A stretch of 64,000 nucleotides of DNA, from contig JBBHKE010000892.1 in NCBI GenBank assembly GCA_037447655.1, positions 1-64,000 on the forward strand. Direction: 5' to 3'. A program made the translations under genes and the position numbers. Below the pieces are notes generated by a model that saw only the letters and a list, made by a program, of their open reading frames with translations, did no database searches and was not told the DNA's origin. How positions within the stretch are numbered: position 1 is the stretch's first letter; each line of letters starts with the position of its first letter. Of the stretch, positions 32,007-45,270 are shown piece by piece. The DNA comes from Zygnema cylindricum. Lineage: Eukaryota; Streptophyta; Zygnematophyceae; Zygnematales; Zygnemataceae.

Positions 32007-35000
32007 AATCTTTGGCGAAACGCACAAGTAAATAGTGTTGGAAGACCTTTAAACTTCATCTCCACCGCTCCTTGGTCACTAGAAACCGAGAAATCGGGCA
32101 TATTAAAGCTCCTAAGTACCTCTTTGACGTCCTCTAAAACATGATAACGTACCGGTTGAGTGGTAAAACCGGCCCTTCTCATCCTCGATTGCCATTTATC
32201 CAAATTTTCCGTTCGAAACCACATTTCGAGCCCCTCACAAGCAATAACGTTGACGAGTTCCTCTCCCAATAACCTTTCTTCAATGAATAATCGATGCTCG
32301 GAATCAGCCGGGCAAGTCGATCCCAAAAGATCAAAAACGTGTGAAAAACATTCAAAGCATTCCTTGAATCGACGAAGGAAAAACGGAGAGTTCAAATTGT
32401 AGCTCAGGTCAGTGAGAATAACCACTTTGGGATCCAATTCATGCAACATCTGCACAATAATCGCAAGTGAGAATTAATAACGATCACAATAACAATGAGC
32501 AAAATACATCATCAAAAATGGCAAAAAGATACATACGACAGAATCGCAGATAAAATAGTGTATTTGCGGGGCCCGTAAACCGAAACAACAGACATAGAAA
32601 GGCTAAACACCTTTCGCTTTATTGTATTTCTAACTTTCCAGTTTAAAAACAGAGCAACACACAAGGGACAGGGAAAAGCCTGTCAAATGTCAAATCTTGT
32701 AGCTGTCCAACTAAACTATTGACACCGAAAAAATAATATTGCTGAGTGAAAAATTGGAAAAGAAAGACAAGCAGCCAGTTAATTACACCGTGCATCATAA
32801 ATAGACCGAACCATCGAGATTTTGCGAACCATACACTATATAGTATGGATCACAGTACATACATACTGTAAACCCTACAACTTAAATAGAGTGGACAACA
32901 CACTATCTATCATGTGGACCATAAGCATTCTCCAGCCTATTAGGGTAGGGAGAGATTTTACTAGAGGAAAGAGTTTGCGTCAGAAAGTACAAAAATGTAC
33001 AGAATTCCTACAAACTTGGTACAAATTGACTTCAAAAATGTTTATTACCTTGACTTGTCAAAATGAAAATGTTTACCTCACTACCGGCTAAGATTTCGTC
33101 ACGGGTTTGGCCACCAACAACAACTAGTGTGGGCTATACTAATTTTCAGTGTGTAGAATCATTATAATGCACCGTGTACCTGATTCATCTACTTCTTTGC
33201 TAGGTTTTTGTTTTGGTTTTGATCGTCGTCAATTACTCACAAAGTTTAATGAAAACAAGTTTAAGAAACATGAACGGGACAACAAAAAAAAAAAAACCTC
33301 ACCTCGAGAAATGAAAAACAAGAAAATCCTAAATAACGTCTCACCTCGAGAAATTTTCCCCGTGGGTTGCTTCGAAGAACCGAGTCATCGGGAAGAGACT
33401 GTAAAGACATGCCCAAATGAATGACGAGGGCTTCATCGGGCTTCAAAACTAACATCGAAGGGTTGAGATCCACTAACTTTGTTCGCAAAACCCTCCACTG
33501 AAAGGAAATTCCCAGCGATGTTGCAACATAATCCATCCAAGCTCCACTTTCGTGTTCAAATTTGGGATGGTGTGGTTGAATAGAGTCAATAAAAGTTACA
33601 CTCAGGTGTTTAGGGGGACCACCTGGTCGTCGAGATAATTTCAACAATAGTGTTTCCCATTGTCCTCGAGATTTTAAACCAAGTTCAATAACATGAATTT
33701 TGTCCTCGTTTTCGAAGGCATCCAAAAGAAATCCGATAACGGTCTCATCTACAACGGGAAGAAGGGGCACATTATAGAGGAATTCGTTGATACTCGAATT
33801 TAATTGCTGTTCCCAATACAAGACACAAAACTTTATGAGTGCTCCAAAAAAAGGTAAAATGAACAGCTATCGCATAAAGTCAGGGATCTCGAGGTTCTTA
33901 AAAGTAGTTAAGCAGAAAAGTTATTTTTTTCATTTTAAACACTCAGAAAGGACGACCAAACTAGTTACATGGCAAGAAAAAGGAGTCCTAAGCCAAAATT
34001 TAGCGTGGTTACTGGATGTCTGAAAGTCTACAAGAAGGCTACAAGTTAAAGGGAAAGAGAGTAGAAATATGATACGGGATGCTACAAAAAAAAACTTTAA
34101 TAAATTAAAGTGGTTTTTTGGTTGTAAAACGTGAGTTCTTGGGCAACATTTCGAGAGACGAGACAAAACGATAAAACATAAGGACGTGAATACATAAGAA
34201 AGGGGGACTTATAAAGGCAGGAAAATGGAACCTCGCTTGATATAGCTGGTAATTGAGCCATGTATGACGAGCCCTTCCCAAGTTCTCTTAGCTTGAGAGC
34301 CTCAAGAGAGTAGTAGGTAACGCGTTCCCAAGCATCACCTTTAGGGTTTGCAGCATCTTTTAAAAGAGTTAAGAGATATCGACTTCGTTCCTGTGTAAAC
34401 AACAGAGACACCAAAACAAATGTGCGTTAAATCGAGCAATAGACTGTTTTTCTTGGACAGTCATACATGCTGCGGTAAACAATAATCAGATCAACAAGGG
34501 GAGGTCGGTAGGGGAAGGGGGAGAGGGGGAGAGAAAGAGAGAGGGAGAGAGAGAGAAAGCACCTCATCTCCTGTCGCCACAGCTTCAGCAAAACTAAGCA
34601 GTCTTGTTTGGAGAAGATTGCGAGAAGTATCCAATTGTAAATTTCTTTTCAAAGAGGGAACAGGCATTAATCCAGCATTACTATTTCTCCGAGCCCGTTT
34701 GGACACATTGTTAAATGGCAAGTTCATTGGAAAAAATCCTGGATTTGTTGATAACTTCTTGTTTGCTGAAAATTCAGCTTTACTTTTAAAATACAATGAG
34801 TCTAAAATAGTGTTTTCTGTACTATTTGGCATTCCGTCAAGCCCAAATGCCCATGTATTATCTCCTTTTGAATTCTGAAATTTGCTATTTACAATTGAAC
34901 CACAGTTTTCTCTAGAATGAATACATTTGTCGGAGGAATTTGAAGAACTGGGAGGATCTAATTTCATAGCCTTATAAACAGATGAAGTATTTTTATCCCA

Positions 35001-35651
35001 TTGACTAGAACCATTAGGTGTAAGCATTTGCTCCCATGAGAACTCTGTTTCACTATCTCGAGACTGCTTTTCACATAACGTCACTAATCCAAACAAGGGA
35101 ATTTCTGTACCACTTTTAACCAAAGGTTGTTTGGTTACTAAATCCTGAGCAAACGTCTGCATGTTTTCTAGTTCTTCATTTCTCTGAAATACCTCAGTAT
35201 CCTCGTTTAGATAATGTTTGGTAGCCCTCGTATCTTCATTTTTGCATGTTATAACTGTCAATTTTGGCTCAACTTTTGAGTGCACCAAGGCTTTTAGTCT
35301 GTTTTCCAAATCAAAAGGACGATCCGGAGGACGATTTTCAGTATACGGTTTCCAATCACATAACTCAGATTGTAAAATTTCCTCTTTGTTTGATCGATAG
35401 GGCTCCAGGTTTTGTTCGACAAAGAGAGGCTGAGGCTGAGGCTGAGGCTGAGGCTGAGGGTGAGGTGACTGCCAACCTTGTAAAAGACAATCAATAAAAT
35501 CCATAGGATCTACTGGCGGAGGGGGACTTAGGGCCAACCAATCTAAATTCTCCTCAGAGTTAACATCCTCCAAAAAATTCTCCAGTGGTAAAATCTCCGA
35601 TACATTGAGCAAAAGATTGCCATCATTTTGGGGCAGGAAATTGCTGTCCAT
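32003..35651 (-). CDS. GRAS-domain transcriptional regulator, 4 exons
   Basis: Plant-specific nuclear regulator family. Exons 35651-34563, 34390-34232, 33806-33345 and 32449-32003, all joins in phase 0, giving 718 residues. The N-terminal 340 residues are acidic and low-complexity, with a (PQ)n tract from a hexamer repeat (35415-35465) and no known domain. GRAS domain: LHR I (LLSFAEAVATGDE in exon 1 to ALKLRELGKGSSYM in exon 2), VHIID-like IHVIELG at 453-459, RRPGGPP, then the PFYRE-like SPFFLRRFKECF, LLGEELVNVIACEG, KWQSRMRRAGF and a SAW-like end FTCAFR in which Trp is Phe. Most GRAS genes have few or no introns, so three introns inside the domain are unusual. Sub-family unclear; divergent, somewhat SCL3/SCR-like. 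Start ATG 35651 is the first in frame. Confidence 0.88.
34505..34560. repeat. GAGA-type microsatellite beside the GRAS exon 1 donor
   Basis: On the coding (minus) strand the intron starts GTGCTTTCTCTCTCTCCC and runs on as a pyrimidine array for about 55 bases. Confidence 0.8.
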
Positions 35652-36914
35652 GTTGAACGATTTCAGGGTTTTTTAAGGTTGCCAAAGCCCAGTTGTTAGG
35701 GACTTACTCCGTGAATTTGAAAACTTAATGGTGCCCAAGTTTCAAAGACAGTAAGGGTCTCCTTGTTGAGTGTTCAAAAGCAAATGGACTAATGTTTCAT
35801 ATCGAGTCAAGGCATATTGAAGATAATGGTTTCTGAGACTGCATTACGCACAACAAAACAATTACTTGTTTAGAGATAGAAATTCAATTTCACCACATTA
35901 GAAGATCACAAAAGTCATGCAAACACAAATAAATGCGGTCTAAATAAATGCAAATAAACAATTCAAGCTTGACCAATTCTGAGTTATGAGTGGTTTTTAG
36001 GCAAACTCAAGAAACTTTGTTCAGTATAAAAATATAAGATCGTTTGGAGTGCCAGTTAAGAGAAGTTATGCTTCGTTTTCCATATTTTTAGGTTTACTGG
36101 TAGTAAATTTCAGCTTGCCAGAAGCATCTGTATAATTTCTGCAATGAAAAGACGGATAAGCTCCATGAAATACCAATCTCAGCAAAGAAGATACTTAAAG
36201 TTGTCTCAGTTTCCAAAGAGAATATAGCATTGGCAAAGACAACTTTGCGGCCTCGATTAAACCTATGCTTGAAATGTGGAAATAATCAGATAATTATAAT
36301 AATAGATCAATTAATTTTCATTGCCTTTCAAAAACATACCGTCAAACCTTGTTTCTGGAAGGTTTGGTATGCTATACACATATTCTTAATCTTAATATAG
36401 CACCTTCTTGGACTGACAAAAAAAAAAAAACAGATTCAGATTTTTTATGTTTTTTTAAAGCAGATTCTTCAATAGCCTGCAAATTGAAAAATACATGCTT
36501 ACAGGGAAGTAGCTTTAGTCTTTAGGCCCCGGTTTTAGACGGTTGTTGGATAAAGCATATACACGTGTGAAGTTTTTAACGCGGCAAATAAAGTGTGCCG
36601 TTTGGCATTACAAAATACGCTAAAGTAGGTTTATTACTACTTTGTTAATGTTTGAAGAAAGAATGCTAAAAATCTAAAATTATGGCAATGAGTGCCATGG
36701 AGATTCACCAAAACTTCTGAAAAACGCATTTAGAATGACGTCAGCTCCCTTTAATTCCTTTATTTGTTTTGTTGCTGTTAACTTCACCTTTGATTCTGGA
36801 CTACAGTACTTTAGCAGAAAAGATTAAACCAACATCTTTCAGACAGTTTACAAGTGTTTTAAATGACATTGACTCATAAGGTAATTACACTACCGAAGTT
36901 TTTTACTCTCGTTA

Positions 36915-37014
36915 TTGAGGGTAAATCGTACAAGTCGTACAGTTTTTGGATAAATTTCAAATTTGAATGAATTTACGTACGGTTTTGCCCTAAAACTGTA
37001 CGATTTACCCTCAA
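36915..37014. mobile_element. 100-bp miniature element with 18-bp inverted ends
   Basis: Ends TTGAGGGTAAATCGTACA (36915-36932) and its exact complement (36997-37014), flanked by a perfect 5-bp direct repeat CGTTA (36910-36914 and 37015-37019). The interior also holds CGTACAG and CGTACGG. Almost the whole element could fold as a hairpin. Confidence 0.85.
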
Positions 37015-37577
37015 CGTTAGGGCAAATTTCTTCTATATAATGTGATTTCTGTGGCAGTTAAGTGTAGACTTTCTATTTCGGAGGATATCATCCGGACTCC
37101 TCTTTATCTTCTCTTTTGCCTTAGTGTCTGACTTTTATCTGTTTGCCTATTACAATGATTTATTTATTTTTTGTTGTCGCCGTTTTCTCGTGTTCTCTCA
37201 GTCTTAATTGCAACGAGTATTTACCGAATTTGTAAGGCATGACGTTCAAACTTTAAAGACATTACCAGACGTTCCAATTTTGATTGACAGCCATCCTTCA
37301 TCATAAATTTTTGTCCTTAATTTTCTATTATATGTCCCTTATTTTTTATTTCCTGATTCCTCCATGTCTTACATTTGTCCCGAGCATGTATTCTCTCGGA
37401 TTTGTATGATTCTACTCCTCTTTAATTGCGGTTAGCTGTGGGAAGGTCTCGTAAATGTGACTCTACAGACTTTGTTTTTATTTTTTTGTATCCTGCCTCA
37501 CTCAAGTTTTTTTTTTTGTGGCAATCTGTTAAAAACCTGGCAAGGGCAAACTGAGAGGAGGAACTTGCACCTTGCAC

Positions 37578-37775
37578 AGCTGTTAGAGCTAATGAATTGT
37601 TAGCGTTGACACTTTATTATGATTAACAACACTAAACTATATTTTGCCACATGGTGTGTTATATAGTCCATTCAAGTAAAGTGTTAATAACGGTAAATTA
37701 TGATTTTAGGTTAAAAAGGTGATCGCACGATCAAAGTGACTAACTCTAATAGAGATGGGCAGTGTACTATAGTGA
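37578..37775. mobile_element. Probable inverted-repeat element relic
   Basis: Similar in order to 45609-45828: GTTAGCGTTGACACTTTA, TTGCCACATGG, AAGTAAAGTGTTAATAA, ATTATGATTTTAGGTTAAAA and GTGACTAACTCTAATAG. It ends CAGTGTACTATAG, resembling the ACACYG end theme inverted. Confidence 0.5.
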
Positions 37776-40276
37776 GTACTGATTTTTCTTAACCAAATGA
37801 AATTGCATTGAGAAAGTCAACAAAGTTTCCTTGGTTTTCTGATGATAGGTGCCATTGCATGTATCTTCAGCATTGTTTTTACAGGTTAAGTACGGCTGTT
37901 TTCTGTTCTTTTAGGTATGCTTTCTGTTTTCTATTCTTTTAGACACATCCTTCATATATCAGTTTTTTTTTATTTTTTTATATCTCAAAAACCTGTCTTT
38001 GATTGTCAACTAAGGTCGTTCTGGTTTGTTTAAACAGGTTTCTTGTAAGTAAGAGAGGTAGATGCATGGTACCATGGTTGATACCAACAACCATAACGAC
38101 CATGGTTGATGCTATGGTATTGAAAGAACAAACCGCTCTGTTCCGTTCCGGTTTTTTGTTGTGTTCCGTTCCGTTCCGTTCCGGTTTTGGTTTGCTGAGT
38201 CTGGCATACTGTTATTTGATCTCCTTGCACAACATTTTAACCTGCTTTAGGACTTTAGTAAAGTAGTCAGTCGAAGAGTTGACGTTGTTGTTGAAGGCTG
38301 GGACAACTACAGTACAGTAGTATCTAGGTTTCCTAGGGTTTTTTAGGGTTTTTTAGTGTTTTCTATAGTTTTTAATGGTTTTTCCAGAAGCTGGCCCTTT
38401 ACAGAGCTAGTGTAGACCACTGCTTATCCAGCTCATGCACATGACATCATGGTTAGTTTTTTCCGGAAATGGTTCAGAATGCAGTAAACATAATTTTTGA
38501 AAACATTAGTATAAAAAACAATAGAGTGGGATGAAGGGCCACTGAAACAGCAAAACAGTAGCTCGGTTGATTACATTGTCAGGCGGTCAAATTAGCAAGT
38601 GTGGTAATATGTACTTAAGTCATGCAATGCCTTCACAATTTTTTTGTCCATGTGTCGCAAACTTGACATGCTGCAATGTTTCGGGTCAGCACTTCAATCT
38701 ATCCTAAACTGAACATTGTGATTTGGATCTCAGATTGTAACATACGTCCAAGTTCGTTCTCAGTGAATTCAAACAAATGGCGCTCCATGACTCTTGGTAA
38801 GTAATCACTTTCATAACCAGTTTACCTCGCTTGTCCACCAGGCTGACAACATCAAGCTGTTGGGAACGGACACAGAAAGTAAATGACAATTTGTTAATGG
38901 AAAGTAAAACAGTTACTTTGCCAAGAATTTGCAGGTTTTACAAAGAAACTGGTCGATTCTAGAATCATCAGAAAGAAGCAGAACAATGTGGTAGTGCGGA
39001 GAAGAAAACGAGTCTGGTGATTGATGTAAATTTTAATGATGCATTGATTGATGTGAATTTTCTTCACAAATGGGAGTTTTCAGCACTAAGTACCACTAAG
39101 ACATAAGGTGGTCTCCACAGGAAAAACTCCTGCTTCGAGAAGTACAAACGACATATACGCACCACATCTTTATACAGTACAGGTTGAACAGCTGAGGTGT
39201 ATGACTTTTTTCAACAATCCCTGTGAGAAAGGAGTCACGTTGGTCTAACTGCAAATGTAGGATCTTCCACGATCACCACCATCAAAGCTATTTTGTAAGT
39301 CATCTCAGTCGTCCATCAGAATCGGGGTATCTAGAAGAACTAGAAGGGCACAGGATCTCTTCATGTCCTCATCATTGTGAACTGTTTTCGTCCACCAGAG
39401 AGCCAATTCAGGCTTTCCTTAAGGTTGTGCAGCGGTCGATCAAAACAAAAAACAGCTGAACAGCGCGTAGTTTATGAGCATCGTCTAGTTTACAACTCTG
39501 ATTTACAAAAACATTCTTTTTTTGAGAGCCTCGTTATGTTTTTTTCAGCAACTAACGGTTGACAAGTGAACATAGGCATTCTACACCTCTGAACATTGCC
39601 TTCTTCTGCGTACCCAAGTACAAATCCAACCAGAATCCTTGCTAAGATTACAGAGGAAGAATGAGAGAGAAAGAGAAAAAAGAAGAGAACAGAGCCACAT
39701 TAACATGGATGGTACTGTACCCTACAAGATATCCTTATATTTTTTTGTTGTTTGTCAGAGGCTAAAACAAGTTTACTGGACATAAACACAATGCATCCAA
39801 GAATCTCAAAAGAAAAAACACCATCACGCAAAGTCAGCTTCTACATGGAAGCCTGATGAGAACTCGTCTTATCAATTTGATGTACCATATCACCAGTGTG
39901 TCATTGCAAACATATTACTGATGATTAGGTGTAGAAATGCCCATTATATCATTTTCTGCAAAAAGATGCAAAAAGATGCAAAAAAATGAAAAAAGCAGCA
40001 AAAAGATGCAAGGAGTCATACATGGACACTCCACAGTGTTCATCAAAAGAGTCAAGAGTAGATAAAAGAGGACTACTTGTAACGATTAAAGAAAGGATTC
40101 ATAAAAGGAACGACAGCCACCAGACAACACGAATGTAGGTAACTCTTACAATCCAACCAATAATCTGTCACCTCCCTAATGATCACCTTCCTAATGATAA
40201 CAAATTCAATGGCTTCGAGTGGAGCTCTAAAACAATGCTACTTCTAAAATTTTTGCAGAAACAATCGGTAAACAAC

Positions 40277-42411
40277 TTAAGCTGTAGCCTCCTTGAGATA
40301 AGCGATGAGATCAGCCCTTTCTTGTGGCTTCTTCAGTCCAGGGAACACCATTTTTGTACCAGGAATATACTGCAGGGAGAACAAACAAATATCCTCGGTT
40401 AAACGTACCGCCAAAATCCAGAGAAGGAATACAAAACAAAGGCTAAAACGGAAAAAAAGGTGTATCTATGGGCCTTCACAGGCAAGTTTCTTTATTTATT
40501 TACTCCTGAATTCACTTTGAGGGTGTGGAAATTATTCAAGTGCTGCGAGGGGCAAGTCAGCAAGACATAAGGAGGAAAAAAAAGTACAGTCCAGTAATAA
40601 AAGCTTGTTTTTGTTGCATGGTCCTGGGTAAAAGATAATTAGAAGCTTGTGAAACTTGACAGGTGACACGTACGTAAGAGAGACTAAAACAATGCAAAAA
40701 AACTTATATTCAAAGAAAAAACCGGAAAACCATTGTATTTTCAAGTAAAAAAAAGAAGTATAGAATCAAGCACACAACCTGCGTAGTTCGCTCATAACCT
40801 AATAACATTTACATTCAGCAAACAAATGATTGCCAGAAAACACCCAAAAGAAAAAAAAAAAAAAACAGTCAATCTCTCACCAACTATTAAGCATATCATG
40901 TGGTGTAAAATAGAGCTTACCTTCTTAGGGTTTAGGAGATATTCGTACAAAGTTTCCTCCTCCCAGTGAACTGCTTTGTTCTTATTGGCGGCAGAATAAG
41001 AATATCCGGGGGCCTGTCCTGACTGTCGGCCAAAAATACCACCAAGATTGGGACCTGCACATACCACAATATACCGAAAATATTAGAGTAAAGAAATATT
41101 TTATATTTTTAATTATTTAGTCACTAAAAAAAACATCATAACATAATCGGAGATGCTAAAATACCATATCGCTAAAATATGATATTAATGTTACAAACAA
41201 TCAGGACCTGCACATTCCACAATACACAGAAAAATTGATATTAGAGCAAAGATATTCTTAGCGTGGGGATTTATATTAGTATTGTCCATTCCGAAAGGGT
41301 TCCAAAGAACGTGGCTGATTTTGAAACGTTAGAACAATAATCGTTAAGAAGATAACAATCAGTATATTTTGCATTCAGGTGGCAAAAAAATCCGAATAAG
41401 TGTTATTATGATTATTATCATCATCATTACGTGCAAGAAAATTATAAAATCGTTACATAAACAGAACTCCACGTGTCTTTCTAGAAATTGTTTGATCAAA
41501 AGGTTTAAACTTGTTAAGGGTATCGAACAGCGAAAACCACTAAATCAAATACTAAGAATTATGTTCATTCAGGAAATCTTTTCAGGTCTCATTCATTCAT
41601 CTGAAGAGTTCCTTTCTGTAAAAGCAAACCTACAAAAGTAACTTCAGATGCTTAAATCATCCTTAACTTGAATTTAAAACAGGAAACGCCCCTTGTTAAA
41701 ATCATCTAAGAGAATCACACTTTGAGATCATGTTTTGATTAAAGCGTTTTGCCTTTACTTTAAAAAAACCCTAAGGCAAAGAATTTCCAAGAAAAGACTG
41801 ATCTTCACCCTTGTCAACCGCCATGCTTTCCATGGAGATTGCGTTGGAATAGTTAAACTATAATAAGAATAGAATTAGGATCGAACTAGGATACAATTAG
41901 AATATGATTAGTACTACTTCGCGGATGAATTAACTGATGCCAAAATCCTAAAGTTGCCTATCCAAGACATTATGTCCACCTGTAAAAGTCAGTGATCTTC
42001 TTTACACACAAACTTATAAGAAGAATATTAAGAATGTCGACAATACACCACAACTGCAGTCAAAAAAAAACCAATCATCAGCTTCAGAACATCCATACTT
42101 AAAAAGAGAATATCGACCAGACAACAGTATTACAACCAGACTTAACAGCATTCGGTCAGCCTCCAGCAGATCATATTTTTCTTTCCACTAGTATTCTTCT
42201 TGCTAGCTTCTTGCAGAATAACACCTTGCTAACTAGGTATATCCTTGTAGTATAACTTCCTGGAAGAGTTTGATCCCTCTTCATCAAAAACTAACTTACC
42301 CTGCTTATGACCTCCTCCTTTCTCTGCCACGTGGCACTGTGCACATTTAGTCTTAAAGATCTTAGCTCCTTTGTCTTTATCACCCGGAGGTGCTTCGGCA
42401 AAAGTGGCCAT
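40277..42411 (-). CDS. CYTC: Cytochrome c, 3 exons
   Basis: Soluble haem protein of the mitochondrial intermembrane space, carrying electrons from complex III to complex IV. Exons 42411-42300, 41054-40921 and 40369-40277; donors GTAAGT and GTAAGC, acceptors TGCAG. Joined length gives 112 residues, as in plants (111-113). Exon 1: [19 protein letters not shown] with the plant N-terminal extension and haem motif CAQCH (residues 23-27). Exon 2: [20 protein letters not shown] through YEYLLNPKK. Exon 3: [20 protein letters not shown] with the axial Met of KMVFPGLKK, ending AYLKEATA. The frame and every invariant residue expected are kept, so it looks functional. [16 protein letters not shown] is more alga-like than the TVEKGAGHKQGPNL form of flowering plants (from memory). 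An upstream in-frame ATG exists at 42480, but alignment favours 42411. Confidence 0.96.
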
Positions 42412-42901
42412 GGCAGATACTTTTTCGTGTACGGGAAAAAAAGACTCTTTTAACTGTAGGAGAAGTTGACAATCCTTCAAGAGAGACCAAGGAGAAAAAA
42501 AAGCAGAAAAAGCAAAAAAAACGACAAAACGGTATCTTCACGAGGAACAGCAAAATATAAGCTATTGAGCAGACTAAAAACAAACAGCTCAGCAAAGTTT
42601 CGTACTCGCACGAATTGGTTTAAATCGATAACTCGAACTTTTGAAAATCAACGGTTCGATTTCCGACTTTTATTGCCGCAATATGCCGCTGCCACTTGGC
42701 GGTCATGCTTTCCTATAAATCAAAAGCACGTATCACTACTGTATCGTACGCACACCGTGGAGAACCTTCCAAACATTCAGTGCATGTCGTACTAAATCAG
42801 TTAAAATAAAGTAACTACGCACAGTATTCGCACTTGGTTCGCACTTTACAATGACACAATGTACAACTTTTCCTCGATTGCGGCGATAGCTTAAAGACGA
42901 G

Positions 42902-42909
42902 CCACGTGT
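42902..42909. promoter_or_regulatory. G-box CCACGTGT
   Basis: CCACGTGT, about 490 bases upstream of the cytochrome c start. ACGT elements are known in some plant cytochrome c promoters. Position and single occurrence make this only suggestive. Confidence 0.25.
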
Positions 42910-44264
42910 ATGTTCTCTGTGCTCTTACAATTTCTCTTTCACATTAGGAGTTGGATCAAACCCTAGAAATTTGAAAGTTTTGAACCCTAAGCGACGCTTT
43001 CAAGTTTCAACAATTCCGAGTTCGAATCCTTTTCTTGGCCGTTTCTAATTTTGCTCTGTCTCTCTTTCCTTTTCCCTGAACCCTAAAGCTGACTTTGAGC
43101 TTCTCGCCGGACTATGAGACTCTCTTTTTCTTTGCCATTTGAATCCTGGGACGTTTCCCAAGAAAGATATGGCAGGAACTGGTTTTCCAATTAAGAAATC
43201 TTTTGCGCACGTGTACTTTTCTCAGCGAGGAAATAGGCAATTTTTGGAACCATCTTTGTTGGTTCACTTTTTATTTTTTGACATTGAAGTGTCTTATCAA
43301 AATCACAAAAACTTTGAGTTCATTTTCCAACATTACCTCCGCTTTCAATTTCAAATACATGCAACTCAGTCATCATTCTTACTCATGTTTTTAACTCTGT
43401 TTTTGATCTCACAAAGTTTGGATATTCGAACGTAAATAGCCGTAGGAACCACTGATTTATCTTCCAACTATTTGCTCCCATACGAACTAGACTCTTCATA
43501 TGATATTATAATAATGTTATTAAAACCATTTTTCCTCAATTCTTATATTATGTATCTTTATGCTCTCTCTCATTTCAATTCCACTGCAAGCGTGCACCAT
43601 ATTTGGCATGGATTAAAAGAGTTTATTATTTGGTTTCCATTATTCAGTGTAAGACCAGAGGGCTCCTCAAAACAGAAGTGCAACAGCTATATCAAACCAT
43701 AGAACAAAAGTACCGTACTTTCCATCATATTATACAGGGTGAAGGTGTAAAATAGGGGCTAAGAGTCTTGTGCACTACGTATACTTTACGCCTTTTGTCC
43801 ATATAATGCAGGTAAAATTATGGTTCTTTTTCTCCATGTATTAATCGCAGGTTAATGCACATGTAACTAAACATAGTGTAGCGTGCACGCTAAACCGCTA
43901 AAATTGAAAAAATGAGTTGAAAAAATGAATTAAAAAATGAACTGCAGTCCGAATAGTGTTATTAAAGTAATTTCAAAACTACATATGTACCTTTGTTATA
44001 TTTCCTCGCCTCCTTAACCCATTTAAACTGCACATTTTCCCCTTTCACATTTCCACGTCGCTTTCTAAACTCCTCATTGCCATCATAGGACATCTTTATT
44101 TCCACGGGCTAGAAGGTTTACCATTGGAACCCAATTTTTACGGAAATGTTTTCAGGAAAATGTATTAAAAAATTGCCATTGTCTGCCAATTCATGGCGCA
44201 TTCGTTGGTACCTTTTTTTTCATTATAATTCCATTGTAAACAAAAAAAAAATGGAAAAAAAAAG

Positions 44265-44501
<237 letters not shown>

Positions 44502-44882
44502 TCAATGAAGTTTATATAGTTCCACAAATCTATGACAAATCAACAAAAAAATGATATTTACATTTATCACATCATTTCTTAATTTTAATATTATTTCTTC
44601 AAATTAAAAAAAAAAAAAAAAATTGGAACACTTTTTTTCCATCTCAGAAATATCATGAATACACTAAAAAACTCAAAAAATCACTCTGAATTAAAATGAC
44701 GTTTCTTTCTGTTCAAATTAAACCTAAAAAAATAAAAATAAAACGAAATTAAACTCATCTTTACTTGAGAAAGTTGTTTATTTCAATTCTTTCTTTTCGA
44801 TATCTCTCTCCCTCTTTAAACAACGAAACATAGAAATTTCATGACTTCTACACCCATGTATTTTAATAAACGCAGACGGGCC

Positions 44883-44975
44883 TTTCCCCTCCACCTCCCC
44901 TTGCCCCTTCCCCTCCCCTTGCCCCTTCCCCTCCCTTCCCTCCTCCCTTCCCTCCCTTCCCTCCCCCTCCCCCTC
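44883..44975. repeat. CCCCTTCC/CCCTCC microsatellite
   Basis: Pyrimidine array of about 95 bases some 300 bases beyond the DGAT2 stop codon. Confidence 0.85.
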
Positions 44976-45270
44976 CCATCAGTCTCGCGAAAACCCTCCA
45001 ACTAGCATTAAAAGATCAATCATAATAATAAAAATAAACAAAACAAAAAAAAACGAAACTACTAAAGCCATTTTTTTGGAAATTTTTCCCTCCGATAACA
45101 TCTACGACTTTTTCTCTCGATAACGAAATTATTTCGGAAGAAAAAAAAGTCTCCTAAACCGTACTCTAAAAAAACCCTAAAAGAACACACATGCGAGCAC
45201 ACAAATCCTAACTGAAAAAATCTCCGAAAAAAACTAAAATAAAAAACCTTCGAAAAAAATACTTTTTTTT

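Larger units (their letters stand above)
35652..40276. other. Intergenic region GRAS-cytochrome c
   Basis: No convincing coding exon found. Contains the 100-bp hairpin element (36915-37014), a small inverted-repeat relic (about 37578-37775), (GTTCC)n at 38135-38182, and an AAAAAGATGC array at about 39955-40010 near the cytochrome c 3' side. The GRAS promoter should lie just above 35651. Confidence 0.6.

Noticed and set aside
38003-39562. Several short frames between the GRAS and cytochrome c genes
   Set aside because: Short, no domain, mixed composition; no consistent exon chain found.
43139-43435. 98-codon frame after a pyrimidine-rich leader-like stretch
   Set aside because: No family resemblance and no splice-consistent continuation; kept only as a possible divergent promoter region.
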